From: Sediminibacterium sp.
GTDB lineage: Bacteria; Bacteroidota; Bacteroidia; Chitinophagales; Chitinophagaceae
Length of the DNA stretch: 64,000 nt
Reading direction: 5' to 3'
Assembly: GCF_030695065.1 (NCBI RefSeq)
Contig: NZ_JAUYTR010000016.1
Coordinates: forward strand, 421,865 to 485,864
Every line of letters starts with the position of its first letter. Position 1 is the stretch's first letter. Made by a program: the position numbers and the translations under genes. The notes beneath the pieces are model-generated. The model had not been told where the DNA came from and made no database searches. It saw nothing but the letters and a program-made list of their open reading frames with translations. Of this stretch, positions 19,415-29,312 are shown piece after piece.

Positions 19415-20159
19415 TTATAGCTGCAAACTCATCTGCAATTAATGAGGCGCCCCCTACTAATCCACCATCTACATCGGGTTGAGAAAAAAGCTCTACTGCA
19501 TTGTTTGCTTTTACACTTCCTCCGTATAAAATAGAAATTTGATCGGCTGTTTCTTTACCATAAACATGCGCCAACTCTGAACGAATAAATGCATGCATTT
19601 CCTGTGCTTGATCGCTACTGGCTGTTTTGCCGGTTCCGATTGCCCAGATTGGTTCGTAAGCAATAACTACATTCACCAATTGAGCCGATGTTAAATGAAA
19701 CAAAGACTCTTTCAATTGTGCTGCCACATATGCGTTTTGTGTGCCTTCTTCTCTAATTTGCAAAGGCTCGCCACAACAAAAAATGGGCGTAATTTGATGG
19801 CTTAAACAGATATCAATTTTTTCTGCTAAAAACTGGTTGCTTTCATTAAAATATTCTCTTCTTTCAGAGTGGCCTAATACCACATATTTTACTTCAATTG
19901 AGTTGAGCATTTCCACAGAAATTTCTCCTGTATACGCACCACTTTTTTTATTGTAACAGTTTTGAGCAGCTACTGCTACCCTATTTTTATTACCCAATTT
20001 TTCTTGCGCCATCATTAAGTAAGGCGCTGGCACTGCAAAAATGGCTAATTGATTATCTTTTAAATCGTGGGGTTTGCTCAATAAATCATTAATTAACTGC
20101 GCTCCTTGTTGTACAGTCAAGTTCATTTTCCAATTGGCTGCTGCTATTTGTTTTCTCAT
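19398..20159 (-). CDS. tpiA: Triosephosphate isomerase
   Basis: MRKQIAAANWKMN, LGHSERREYF, VIAYEPIWAIGTGKTA, ILYGGSVKANN; start at 20159 (ATGA overlap with upstream gene). Confidence 0.98.
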   Translation of the reverse strand: MRKQIAAANWKMNLTVQQGAQLINDLLSKPHDLKDNQLAIFAVPAPYLMMAQEKLGNKNRVAVAAQNCYNKKSGAYTGEISVEMLNSIEVKYVVLGHSERREYFNESNQFLAEKIDICLSHQITPIFCCGEPLQIREEGTQNAYVAAQLKESLFHLTSAQLVNVVIAYEPIWAIGTGKTASSDQAQEMHAFIRSELAHVYGKETADQISILYGGSVKANNAVELFSQPDVDGGLVGGASLIADEFAAIINALK

Positions 20160-21352
20160 AATTGCTTGTTGTTTGTAAATATATGTTGAAGAATATTTAT
20201 TTCGTCTTTTGATAGTTCCATCCCCTTTAATCCTTTCCAATTATTAATGTCTTTAATGGCGGTGGTTAATTCGTATTGTTTACCCTTTACTCCAAAACTA
20301 AAGTGTGGAATAGTATTGTGTAACAATCCTTCTCCAAATACATTGCAACTCACCCCAATCATAGAACCTGTATTTAAACTAGAATTAATGGCAACCCTAG
20401 AATAGTCGCCCATAATCACTCCACATTTTTGGCCAACAGATACATAATCTTTGAGCCCCATGCTGTATATTTTTATGGTGCCTGCAGAGTTCTTTAAATT
20501 ACTATTGCTGGTTCCGGCGCCTAAATTACACCACTCCCCAATCACTGCATCCCCTAAATAACCATCATGTGCTTTATTAGAATAACCCATCATAACCGCA
20601 TTCTTGATTTCACCACCACCCATACAATAGGGTCCTAAGGATGTACCCCCATAAATTCGGCTATTCATTTTTACTACCGAATTATATCCAATGGCAAAAG
20701 GTCCTCTAATAGTAGATCCTTCCATGATTTCTGCTTTGCGCCCTATATATATAGGACCTGTAGAAGCATTCAAGGTGCAAAATGCCAGCTTGGCTCCTTC
20801 CTCAATAAAAATTTGATTCGCTCCAATGTTATTTCCATTATTATCTCCAATAATATTTACCGTTGACGGAATGGGCTGTGAAATTCTGTTAGCAGTAACC
20901 ATTTCAAAATCACTTCTGATAATGGCATCATTCATTTGCATAATTTCCCAAGGAAAGCGCAGTCTTAAAGTGTGGTCTATTTTATTGGCCTGTGTAAAAT
21001 AAGCCGCAGTATTAGAAGGATCAAATTCACTAAATGGAAAATTGGATTTACCCGCGACCAAACCAAACTCATCCATTAAGCAATCTCCTAATTGCAGTTG
21101 GTTTATTTGTTCAATCAATGCATCGTTGGGCAAAATGGTTGCATCAATCCAACAATATTCGTTTGAAACAGCAGGCGCTAGGTACAAGGGTTGCAAATAG
21201 GGTGCTGTATGAATATAGGTGGGCTCATTAAGCAACAGCTCCCATCGCTCCTTAACACTTAATAAACCAAAATGAAACTGTGCCACTGCTTTTGTAGTAG
21301 AAAGTGGGGCTAAAAGGTTTCTGTATGGTGGATCAAATAAAATAACAGCCAT
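20156..21352 (-). CDS. GlmU-like sugar nucleotidyltransferase/left-handed beta-helix protein
   Basis: Hexapeptide repeats (GEWCNLGAGTSNSNLKNSAGTIKIY); N-terminal degenerate nucleotidyltransferase; start MAVILFDPPYRNLL at 21352. Confidence 0.8.
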   Translation of the reverse strand: MAVILFDPPYRNLLAPLSTTKAVAQFHFGLLSVKERWELLLNEPTYIHTAPYLQPLYLAPAVSNEYCWIDATILPNDALIEQINQLQLGDCLMDEFGLVAGKSNFPFSEFDPSNTAAYFTQANKIDHTLRLRFPWEIMQMNDAIIRSDFEMVTANRISQPIPSTVNIIGDNNGNNIGANQIFIEEGAKLAFCTLNASTGPIYIGRKAEIMEGSTIRGPFAIGYNSVVKMNSRIYGGTSLGPYCMGGGEIKNAVMMGYSNKAHDGYLGDAVIGEWCNLGAGTSNSNLKNSAGTIKIYSMGLKDYVSVGQKCGVIMGDYSRVAINSSLNTGSMIGVSCNVFGEGLLHNTIPHFSFGVKGKQYELTTAIKDINNWKGLKGMELSKDEINILQHIFTNNKQL

Positions 21353-21425
21353 ACACAAATGTAGCCGAAAAGCTGATACGGTTTTCTTCGTAACTTGCGT
21401 CCTCAAACTTTATAAAAATTTTCCT

Positions 21426-23057
21426 ATGAGTATTGGTACATTTTCATACCCAATGCCGGTAAACGAGCCGGTTCTTCAATTTGCACCAGGAAGTGCTGAG
21501 AAAGCCGCACTTAAAAAGGCATTGGCCGAAGCAAAGAAAAAGCAAATAGATATCCCAATGTATATTGGAGGAAAAGCGGTAAAGACCGATAAAAAAACTG
21601 CCATTCATCCTCCACACGAATTGTCGCATACCCTTGGCCATTTTAATGCAGGAGAAGAAAAACATGCACACTTAGCCATTGCTGCTGCTTTACAAGCTAA
21701 AGAAAAATGGGCTGCAATGAGCTGGGAAAATAGGGCACATATCTTTTTAAAAGCAGCCGATTTGTTGGCTACCAAATACCGTTTTCAAATGTTGGCCGCA
21801 ACCATGTTGGGCCAAAGTAAGAATGCCTTTCAAGCCGAGATTGATAGCACTTGTGAACTAATAGATTTCTTGCGTTTCAATGTGCATTTCTTAAGTGAAA
21901 TTTATAAGCAACAACCTATTTCTGCTCCGGGTATGCACAACCGCTTAGAGTGGCGCCCATTGGAAGGTTTTGTATTAGCGGTGACTCCATTCAACTTTAC
22001 TGCTATTGGTGGTAACCTACCCACTTCTGCTGCCATGTGCGGCAACGTAGTTGTTTGGAAACCTGCCAACACCCAAATTTATTCTGCACAATTATTCATG
22101 CGCATATTAAGAGAAGCTGGGTTACCCGATGGCGTTATCAACTTAATTTATGTAGATGGTCCTACCATTGGTAAAGTCTGTTTCTCGCATAGAGACTTTG
22201 CAGGTGTTCACTTCACTGGTTCTACTGGCGTATTCAACAATATGTGGAAAGTGATTGGTGAAAATATGGGCATGTACAAATCTTACCCAAGAATTGTAGG
22301 AGAAACAGGTGGTAAAGATTTTGTTGTAGCGCATAAGTCTGCTGATGCAGATGCAGTAGTTACTGCTTTGGCTAGAGGCGCTTTTGAATTCCAAGGACAA
22401 AAATGTTCTGCTGCTTCAAGAGCTTATATCCCTAGCAATTTAGCAGACGAAATTTTAAGAAAATTAGTAGCTGCCATCAATACCATGAAAATGGGAACGG
22501 TGGAAGACTTTACCAATTTTGTTAATGCAGTAATTGATGAGAAGTCTTACACTAGCATCACTCGTTATATTACCAATGCAAAGAAAAATAAGAAAGTAAA
22601 AATAATTGTTGGTGGTAATTTCAGCAAAACCAAAGGATACTTTGTAGAACCTACGGTGATTGTAACCAAGGATCCAAAATCGGTTACCATGTGCGAAGAA
22701 ATTTTTGGGCCAGTGTTAACCATTTACGTATACCCTGCCGATCAGTTTGAGAAAACACTTAAGTTGGTTGATAGCACTTCACCTTATGCTTTAACTGGTG
22801 CAATTCTTTCTCAGGATAGAGCTGCAGTTGAATTAGCTACCAACGAATTAAGAAATGCTGCAGGTAATTTTTATATCAATGATAAACCTACAGGAGCAGT
22901 AGTTGGTCAACAACCATTTGGTGGAGCAAGGGCTTCTGGCACCAACGACAAAGCTGGTAGTGCATTGAACCTTTACAGATGGTTAAGTGCTAGAACAATT
23001 AAAGAAACGTATAATCCTCCTGTACATTACGGCTATCCATTTTTACAGGAAGCATAA
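21426..23057 (+). CDS. pruA: 1-pyrroline-5-carboxylate dehydrogenase
   Basis: ALDH family: VVWKPANTQIYSA, VGETGGKDFVVAH, FEFQGQKCSAASRAYIP, QQPFGGARASGTNDKAGS. Confidence 0.95.
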   Translation: MSIGTFSYPMPVNEPVLQFAPGSAEKAALKKALAEAKKKQIDIPMYIGGKAVKTDKKTAIHPPHELSHTLGHFNAGEEKHAHLAIAAALQAKEKWAAMSWENRAHIFLKAADLLATKYRFQMLAATMLGQSKNAFQAEIDSTCELIDFLRFNVHFLSEIYKQQPISAPGMHNRLEWRPLEGFVLAVTPFNFTAIGGNLPTSAAMCGNVVVWKPANTQIYSAQLFMRILREAGLPDGVINLIYVDGPTIGKVCFSHRDFAGVHFTGSTGVFNNMWKVIGENMGMYKSYPRIVGETGGKDFVVAHKSADADAVVTALARGAFEFQGQKCSAASRAYIPSNLADEILRKLVAAINTMKMGTVEDFTNFVNAVIDEKSYTSITRYITNAKKNKKVKIIVGGNFSKTKGYFVEPTVIVTKDPKSVTMCEEIFGPVLTIYVYPADQFEKTLKLVDSTSPYALTGAILSQDRAAVELATNELRNAAGNFYINDKPTGAVVGQQPFGGARASGTNDKAGSALNLYRWLSARTIKETYNPPVHYGYPFLQEA

Positions 23058-23121
23058 ATGATGCTATTATTTGTTCTGCTTAATGATCTTCTTTATTTGT
23101 CATTATTATAGGACATTACAT

Positions 23122-23153
23122 AAAAAAGTCCCGAATAATCTCGGGACTTTTTT
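23122..23153. terminator. Bidirectional intrinsic terminator
   Basis: AAAAAA-GTCCCGA-ATAATC-TCGGGAC-TTTTTT between convergent genes. Confidence 0.9.
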
Positions 23154-23174
23154 ATGCTTACCATTTGAATCAAA

Positions 23175-23687
23175 TTACTTAGGTAATACAACAGTGTCAA
23201 TTACGTGAACTACACCATTACCTGCTTTTAAGTCTGCAGCTACAACAGTTGCAACACCACCATTTTCATCGGTTAAAGTTACTTTGCCATCTTTTAATGT
23301 TACAGTCAAAGAATTTCCTGCAACTGTTTTTACCACTACTTTACCTTTACCATCGGTAATGGCTTTTACTACTGCCGCAGCATCTAAATTTCCAGCAACT
23401 ACGTGGTAGGTTAATACTTTAGTTAAAGTTGCTTTGTTTTCAGGCTTTAATAAATTAGCAACAGTACCTGCAGGCAATTTGTCGAAAGCTGCATTAACTG
23501 GAGCAAATACGGTGAAAGGTCCAGCACTTTGTAGGGTAGCAACTAAATCAGCCGCTTTTACTGCAGCAACTAATGTTGAATGGTCTTTAGAACCTACTGC
23601 AATGTCTACTACTGTTTTCTGTGCAGATACGGTACCCAATAATCCCATTACTGCAACCATTGTCAAAGTTAAAATGCGCATTTTCAT
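23175..23687 (-). CDS. Secreted fasciclin-domain protein
   Basis: Signal peptide [54 protein letters not shown]...[13 protein letters not shown]. Confidence 0.95.
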   Translation of the reverse strand: MKMRILTLTMVAVMGLLGTVSAQKTVVDIAVGSKDHSTLVAAVKAADLVATLQSAGPFTVFAPVNAAFDKLPAGTVANLLKPENKATLTKVLTYHVVAGNLDAAAVVKAITDGKGKVVVKTVAGNSLTVTLKDGKVTLTDENGGVATVVAADLKAGNGVVHVIDTVVLPK

Positions 23688-23786
23688 AAAATTTTTGTTT
23701 AATTTTTTATAACTAACTCCTAAACAAGAAAAAGGTTGAGTGGGTTGTTCTAATTTAGGGATGAACGGTAGCGATGTTGAGTTATT

Positions 23787-23840
23787 TGAGCGGAAAAATT
23801 GCTTTTGGTTGTACAAAGAAAATGAGCGGAAAAATTGCTT
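23787..23840. repeat. 18-bp direct repeat pair
   Basis: TGAGCGGAAAAATTGCTT at 23787-23804 and 23823-23840. Confidence 0.9.
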
Positions 23841-23903
23841 AATAAATTAGCAATCCAATCAACATTTTGATACAGAGTCTTGTTAAAAGAAAAAAGAAAT
23901 AAT

Positions 23904-24380
23904 ATGGCATATCCAAACCTAGTGCTTGTAGATGTATTAAGACAAACTGCCAACAATTTAAAGGAAGGTGCTCAATATGCTTGGGGTAACCATGGTGCTT
24001 GCAATTGTGGTAATTTATTGCAGGTGGTTGCTAATGTGAGTAAAGAAGAAATTTTGACTTATGCACATACAGGTTTTGGAGAATGGACCGAATTAGCAGA
24101 AGAATATTGCCCTGTAAGCAATACCCCAGTTAATCTTATGATTAAAAAACTAACCGATATAGGGCTAACGCCAACAGATATTCACCATTTAGAATATTTA
24201 GATGACAAATCGGTATTAGAAAAATTGCCTGGTGGATTTAAATGGCTTAAAAGAAATGTTAGGGAAGATGTAGTACTTTATTTCTCCACTTTTGCCAACA
24301 TTTTAGAAGAATCATACCTGAATAATATTAGCATCCCTTACCCACCTAAAGAAGTATTAGAACCCGAATACGCCGGGTAG
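23904..24380 (+). CDS. Conserved hypothetical protein
   Basis: MAYPNLVLVDVLRQTANNLKEGAQYAWGNHGACNCGNLLQ; ATG at 23904. Confidence 0.75.
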   Translation: MAYPNLVLVDVLRQTANNLKEGAQYAWGNHGACNCGNLLQVVANVSKEEILTYAHTGFGEWTELAEEYCPVSNTPVNLMIKKLTDIGLTPTDIHHLEYLDDKSVLEKLPGGFKWLKRNVREDVVLYFSTFANILEESYLNNISIPYPPKEVLEPEYAG

Positions 24381-24427
24381 GGAACTATCAAGGATAACCC
24401 CTATATTTGCCTTCAAATTTTTGAAAA

Positions 24428-25423
24428 GTGGCTACAAAGTTTTCTAAAGAAACCTACCTTTATTGGTATGAATTAATGCAGCTGATTCGTCAGTTTGAAT
24501 TAAAATCAGAAGAAATGTATAAAATGGCTGGAAAAATCCGTGGATTTTTTCACGCTTATATTGGCCAAGAAGCAATTGCGGCTGGCTGTATGACTGCTAC
24601 TCAGGCCGATGATCCTTTTATTACTGCTTATCGTGATCATGGTTTAGCATTAGCAAAAGGAGTATCTGCCAATGCTTGTATGGCCGAATTGTATGGTAAA
24701 GCAACAGGTTGTGCAAAGGGTAAAGGTGGAAGCATGCACTTCTTTAGCCTTGAACACAAATTCTTTGGCGGACATGGTATTGTAGGAGCACAAATAGGTA
24801 CGGGTGCTGGCTTAGCCTTTGCAGAAAAATACAAGGGAACTCAAAACGTAGTACTTTGTTATTTTGGCGATGGTGCTGCACGTCAGGGTATGTTGCATGA
24901 AACGTTTAACCTTGCCATGCTTTGGAAGCTTCCAGTAATCTTTATATGCGAGAACAACAATTATGCAATGGGTACTTCTATTGAAAGAACCAGTAACGTA
25001 ATTGATATATACAAATTAGCAGACGCATATGAAATGCCTGCGGATAAAGTAGATGGAATGACACCTGAAACTGTGCATGATGCAGTTGCAAGAGCGGTAA
25101 AAAGAGCTAGAGAAGGCGATGGCCCTACCCTGCTTGAAATGAAAACCTATCGCTACAAAGGCCATTCGGTTTCTGATCCGCAGAAATACAGATCCAAAGA
25201 AGAAGTAGAAGAATACAAAGACCAGGACCCCATCATTAAAGTAGCTTCTACCATCTTAGACAATGGTTTTGCAACACAAATAGAACTTGATGCAATCAAT
25301 GCACGCGTAAACGCAATTGTTGACGAATCAGTTAAGTTTGCAGAAGAAAGTCCTTGGCCAGATGACAGCGAAGTTTTGAAAGATGTATACATCGACCAGA
25401 ATTATCCATTTATTGTAGATTAA
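24428..25423 (+). CDS. pdhA: Pyruvate dehydrogenase E1 alpha
   Basis: GKIRGFFHAYIGQEAIAAG, GCAKGKGGSMHFFS, CYFGDGAARQGMLHETFNLA, YRYKGHSVSDPQKYR; GTG start. Confidence 0.95.
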   Translation: MATKFSKETYLYWYELMQLIRQFELKSEEMYKMAGKIRGFFHAYIGQEAIAAGCMTATQADDPFITAYRDHGLALAKGVSANACMAELYGKATGCAKGKGGSMHFFSLEHKFFGGHGIVGAQIGTGAGLAFAEKYKGTQNVVLCYFGDGAARQGMLHETFNLAMLWKLPVIFICENNNYAMGTSIERTSNVIDIYKLADAYEMPADKVDGMTPETVHDAVARAVKRAREGDGPTLLEMKTYRYKGHSVSDPQKYRSKEEVEEYKDQDPIIKVASTILDNGFATQIELDAINARVNAIVDESVKFAEESPWPDDSEVLKDVYIDQNYPFIVD

Positions 25424-25449
25424 TTTATTAAACAGCATAATCAATTATA

Positions 25450-26139
25450 ATGAGCGAAAAACAAGCGCCTGAAGTTGTATCTCAAGAGGCAGCACATAAA
25501 GTAGAATCTAGTTTTGCAAAAATCCAAAAGCCCCTTTTAGGTGCTATAGTTGCTGCCTTAGTAATAGGTGGTGGTTGGTTTTCTTACCAACAATATGTAG
25601 TTAAACCAAAAGAGGAAAAAGCTGCAGAAGCTTTATTTAAAGCAGAGCAATATTTTGCAATGGACTCTTCTAAATTGGTCTTGAACGGAGACGGCCAATA
25701 TAAGGGTGTTTTAAATGTAATTAGCAATTTTGGCGGAACAAAAGCTGCTAACCTAGCGCATTACTACGCTGGTATTAGTTACCTTAAATTGGGTGAATTT
25801 GATAATGCCGTTAAACATTTAAAAGATTTCTCTACCGATGCAAAACAAGTTCAATTGTTGGCTTCTGGTTGTTTAGGTGATGCATACGCTGAATTAAATA
25901 AAAAAGAAGAAGCTATTGATGCTTATAAAAAAGCAGCCAACACTTTTGCTGAAGATGAAACAAATTCATCTGAATATTTATTCCGTGCTGCTTTGTTATT
26001 AGAATCTACTGGCAAATCACCAGAAGCATTAGAGCTATACAAAGAATTAAAAACTAAGTTCCCTAAAACAGATAAAGGTTTTCAGGCCGATAAATATATT
26101 TATCGTTTGAGTATCGAAAAAAATGACCTTGCTGAATAA
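25450..26139 (+). CDS. Membrane-anchored TPR protein
   Basis: N-terminal TM (LLGAIVAALVIGGGWFSYQQY) and TPR motifs. Confidence 0.75.
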   Translation: MSEKQAPEVVSQEAAHKVESSFAKIQKPLLGAIVAALVIGGGWFSYQQYVVKPKEEKAAEALFKAEQYFAMDSSKLVLNGDGQYKGVLNVISNFGGTKAANLAHYYAGISYLKLGEFDNAVKHLKDFSTDAKQVQLLASGCLGDAYAELNKKEEAIDAYKKAANTFAEDETNSSEYLFRAALLLESTGKSPEALELYKELKTKFPKTDKGFQADKYIYRLSIEKNDLAE

Positions 26140-26618
26140 TGGCTACAAAAGGAAATACATCATTAAACAAAGGCATCCCCACTCTGGAGGATGCCTTTGT
26201 TGTTATCATTAAAACGGAATGGAACAGTGCCATCATTAACGCTTTAGAAAAAGGGGCAAGGAAACTATTGAAAGCTTCTTCCGTTTCGGTTAAAACATTG
26301 TTAGTACCAGGTGCATTTGAATTGCCCTTTGCCGTTAAACAACATTATGCTTACAGCAAGCGAGTGCCAGATGCTTACATTGTACTAGGGGCAGTTATTC
26401 AAGGCGATACTCCACATTTTGATTATGTATGCAAAGGGGTTACAGATGGCATTATGCAATTAAATTTGCAAATTGATGTACCTGTTATCTTTGGGGTGTT
26501 AACCGTTTTGAATGAACAACAAGCCATTGAAAGAATCGGTGGAATACATGGTCATAAAGGTGAAGAAGCGGCAATAACAGCACTAAAAATGATTCAATTG
26601 AATCGTGCAATAAAATAA
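26139..26618 (+). CDS. ribH: 6,7-dimethyl-8-ribityllumazine synthase
   Basis: VPGAFELPFAVKQ, YIVLGAVIQGDTPHFDYVCKGVTDGIMQL, PVIFGVLTVLNEQQAIER; TAATG overlap with the previous stop. Confidence 0.95.
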   Translation: MATKGNTSLNKGIPTLEDAFVVIIKTEWNSAIINALEKGARKLLKASSVSVKTLLVPGAFELPFAVKQHYAYSKRVPDAYIVLGAVIQGDTPHFDYVCKGVTDGIMQLNLQIDVPVIFGVLTVLNEQQAIERIGGIHGHKGEEAAITALKMIQLNRAIK

Positions 26619-26627
26619 CTACCATAG

Positions 26628-27347
26628 ATGAACGTGCAAATTTTTGTTCCTTGCTTTATAGATCAACTCTATCCTGATGTAGCTTTTAATATGGTAAAAG
26701 TATTAAAGAAAGCTGGATGTACCGTTCACTATAATACTTCACAAACTTGCTGTGGTCAGCCCGCTTTTAATGCCGGATTTCATGGGGAAGCAAAAGAAGT
26801 TTGTACTAAATTTTTACAAGATTTTGAAGGAGCTGAATATATTGTTGCACCAAGTGCAAGCTGTGTGGGTTTTGTAAAAAACTATTATAAACAAGTGTTT
26901 GAGAACTCAGCTTATAAAACGCAAGCTGCTAAAACCGCTGAGCGTATTTTTGAATTTTCTGATTTCTTAGTGAATGTATTGAAAGAAACAAATTTTGGTG
27001 CAGTATTAAATGAGAAAGCTACTTACCATGATAGCTGTGCGGCACTTAGAGAGTGTAAAATTAAAAATGAACCAAGACTCTTATTGAATAATGTAGCAGG
27101 ATTAGAATTGATAGAAATGAATGATGTAGAAACCTGTTGTGGTTTTGGTGGCACTTTTGCAGTAAAATTTGAACCCATTAGTATTGCAATGGGTAATCAA
27201 AAAATAAACAATGCTTCCGATACAGGTGCAGCCGTTCTTATTAGCACCGATATGAGCTGCTTAATGCATATAGATGGATGTGCTAAGCACGAAAACAAAA
27301 ATATGCGAATGATGCACTTGGCCGATGTGTTGGCCAGTGGTTGGTAA
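26628..27347 (+). CDS. (Fe-S)-binding CCG-domain protein (LutA/LldE-like)
   Basis: VPCFIDQLYPDVAFNMVKVLKKAGC, CCGQPAFNAGF, YHDSCAALRE, CCGFGGTFAVK. Confidence 0.9.
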   Translation: MNVQIFVPCFIDQLYPDVAFNMVKVLKKAGCTVHYNTSQTCCGQPAFNAGFHGEAKEVCTKFLQDFEGAEYIVAPSASCVGFVKNYYKQVFENSAYKTQAAKTAERIFEFSDFLVNVLKETNFGAVLNEKATYHDSCAALRECKIKNEPRLLLNNVAGLELIEMNDVETCCGFGGTFAVKFEPISIAMGNQKINNASDTGAAVLISTDMSCLMHIDGCAKHENKNMRMMHLADVLASGW

Positions 27348-27350
27348 ACT

Positions 27351-29312
27351 TTATCCCAACTCCCACTCAAAATCCAACTGACGTTTTTCCAAATTAGCGG
27401 CTACTAGTGTAACGGTAACTTTATCGCCCATTTTAAATATTCGTCCACTTCGTCTGCCTACTAAACTGTATTCCGATTCTACCAACCTAAAATCATCAAA
27501 ATCGCTAAGACTAACAATACTTACTAATCCCTCGCACTTGTGTTCTACTGTTTCTACAAAGAACCCAAAACTGGTTACTCCACTTACTACTCCTTCAAAA
27601 GTTTCACCTATATGAGATTGTAAAAACTCTACTTGTTTGTATTTATTTCCTGCCCTTTCACATTCCATTGCTGCCCGCTCCCTTTCACTGGTATGCTTAC
27701 ATTTCTCTGTCATTTTCTTATCAATCATTGGGGAACCATCTAGTACAGTTTGTAATACGCGATGTACCAATACATCGGGGTATCTTCTAATGGGCGAAGT
27801 AAAATGACAATAATGCTCGAATGCCAAACCATAGTGGCCAATATTTTCTGGCGTGTAAATAGCTTTGGCCATGGTTCTAATTCCTAGTTGTTCTAATACA
27901 TGTTGTTCGGGTTTACCATGTGCATCGGCTAACATTCCATTAAAGCTATGTGCAATCGCTTGTGGGCTAGATATATCAAAACTATGCCCATATCTTTTTG
28001 CATATTGAATAAATGGTGCTAATTTTTCTTCATCGGGTTGATCATGCACTCTATACGGGAAAGGAATTGGCTTTTTATTTACGTGCTGCTTGGCAATATT
28101 TTCAGCTACTGTTCTATTGGCCAACAACATGAACTCTTCAATTAATTGATGCGATTCTTTACTTTCTTTTACAATAATACCAATAGGAACTCCTTTTTCG
28201 TCTAATTGGAATCTTACCTCTTGAGAAGAAAAATTAATGGCCCCTTTACTGAAACGTTTCTTTCTTAATTTTTGAGCAATATCATTCAACAATAGAATCT
28301 CGTTTTTATGCAACCCCTCTTTGGTTTCTATAATTTGTTGTACATCTTCATAGGTATATCGGTGATCAGAATGAATTACCGTTCTGCCTAACCAATATTG
28401 TTTCACTTCTCCATTTTCATTGGTTTGAAAAATGGCAGAGAAGGTAAGCTTGTCTTCATGAGGTCTTAAAGAACAAAGCTCATTAGAAATATGTTCGGGC
28501 AACATTGGATTTACCCTATCAGGTAAGTACACAGATGTAGCCCTTTTGTATGCTTCTGCATCTAATGCAGAGTCGGGTAAAACATAATGACTAACATCTG
28601 CAATATGTACTCCTATTTCATATTTGTTGTCGCCTAATTTTCTAATAGAAATGGCATCATCAAAGTCTTTTGCATCAACAGGGTCAATGGTGAATGTAAG
28701 CAAAGCCCTACAGTCTCTTCGTTTAGCAACTTCTGCTTCATCAATAATATCAACTAATCTGCCAGCTTCTTCTACTACTTCATCAGAAAAACTCAATGGG
28801 AATCCAGCTTCGGCTAAAATTTCTTTCATGGCTGCGTCATTCACATCATCCGGGGCCATTATACTTATGACTTCTCCTACAGGCTTTTTATCTTCTTTAT
28901 CCCAACGAACCAATTTCACCAATACCTTATCTCTATGCTGCGCCCCATTAATAGATTGCATGGGGATATACAAATCTGGCATTGGCTTGTCTGAATCGGG
29001 TACAAAAAAAGCATGGTGTGCAGATACTTGTAATCTTCCAATGAATTCAGTTTGTTTTCGCTCTACCACTTCGGTAATTTTTCCCTCTTTTTTGCCTGTT
29101 CTTACATTCTCTCGAATCACTTTAACTCTTACCGTATCGCCATTTAGTGCAGTGCCAAAATCATTGGGCCTAACCAACACATCTCCTGATTGGTCATCAA
29201 TTAACACATAGCCCATTCCTGAACGAGTTACTTCTAGTTTCCCTTTCAAGGTTTGAACGGTAATGGTTTTTGCTTTTTGCTTTTGCTTAGACTTTGGTTT
29301 CTTGGTACTCAT
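27351..29312 (-). CDS. rnr: Ribonuclease R
   Basis: TFTIDPVDAKDFDDAIS, VGVHIADVSHYV-type IADVSHYVLPDSALD, FTSPIRRYPDVLVHR, C-terminal S1. Confidence 0.97.
   Translation of the reverse strand: MSTKKPKSKQKQKAKTITVQTLKGKLEVTRSGMGYVLIDDQSGDVLVRPNDFGTALNGDTVRVKVIRENVRTGKKEGKITEVVERKQTEFIGRLQVSAHHAFFVPDSDKPMPDLYIPMQSINGAQHRDKVLVKLVRWDKEDKKPVGEVISIMAPDDVNDAAMKEILAEAGFPLSFSDEVVEEAGRLVDIIDEAEVAKRRDCRALLTFTIDPVDAKDFDDAISIRKLGDNKYEIGVHIADVSHYVLPDSALDAEAYKRATSVYLPDRVNPMLPEHISNELCSLRPHEDKLTFSAIFQTNENGEVKQYWLGRTVIHSDHRYTYEDVQQIIETKEGLHKNEILLLNDIAQKLRKKRFSKGAINFSSQEVRFQLDEKGVPIGIIVKESKESHQLIEEFMLLANRTVAENIAKQHVNKKPIPFPYRVHDQPDEEKLAPFIQYAKRYGHSFDISSPQAIAHSFNGMLADAHGKPEQHVLEQLGIRTMAKAIYTPENIGHYGLAFEHYCHFTSPIRRYPDVLVHRVLQTVLDGSPMIDKKMTEKCKHTSERERAAMECERAGNKYKQVEFLQSHIGETFEGVVSGVTSFGFFVETVEHKCEGLVSIVSLSDFDDFRLVESEYSLVGRRSGRIFKMGDKVTVTLVAANLEKRQLDFEWELG

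Noticed and set aside
28624-29211. 195-aa plus-strand ORF
   Set aside because: Entirely antisense to the well-supported rnr gene; Ser/Thr-rich composition typical of spurious antisense frames.
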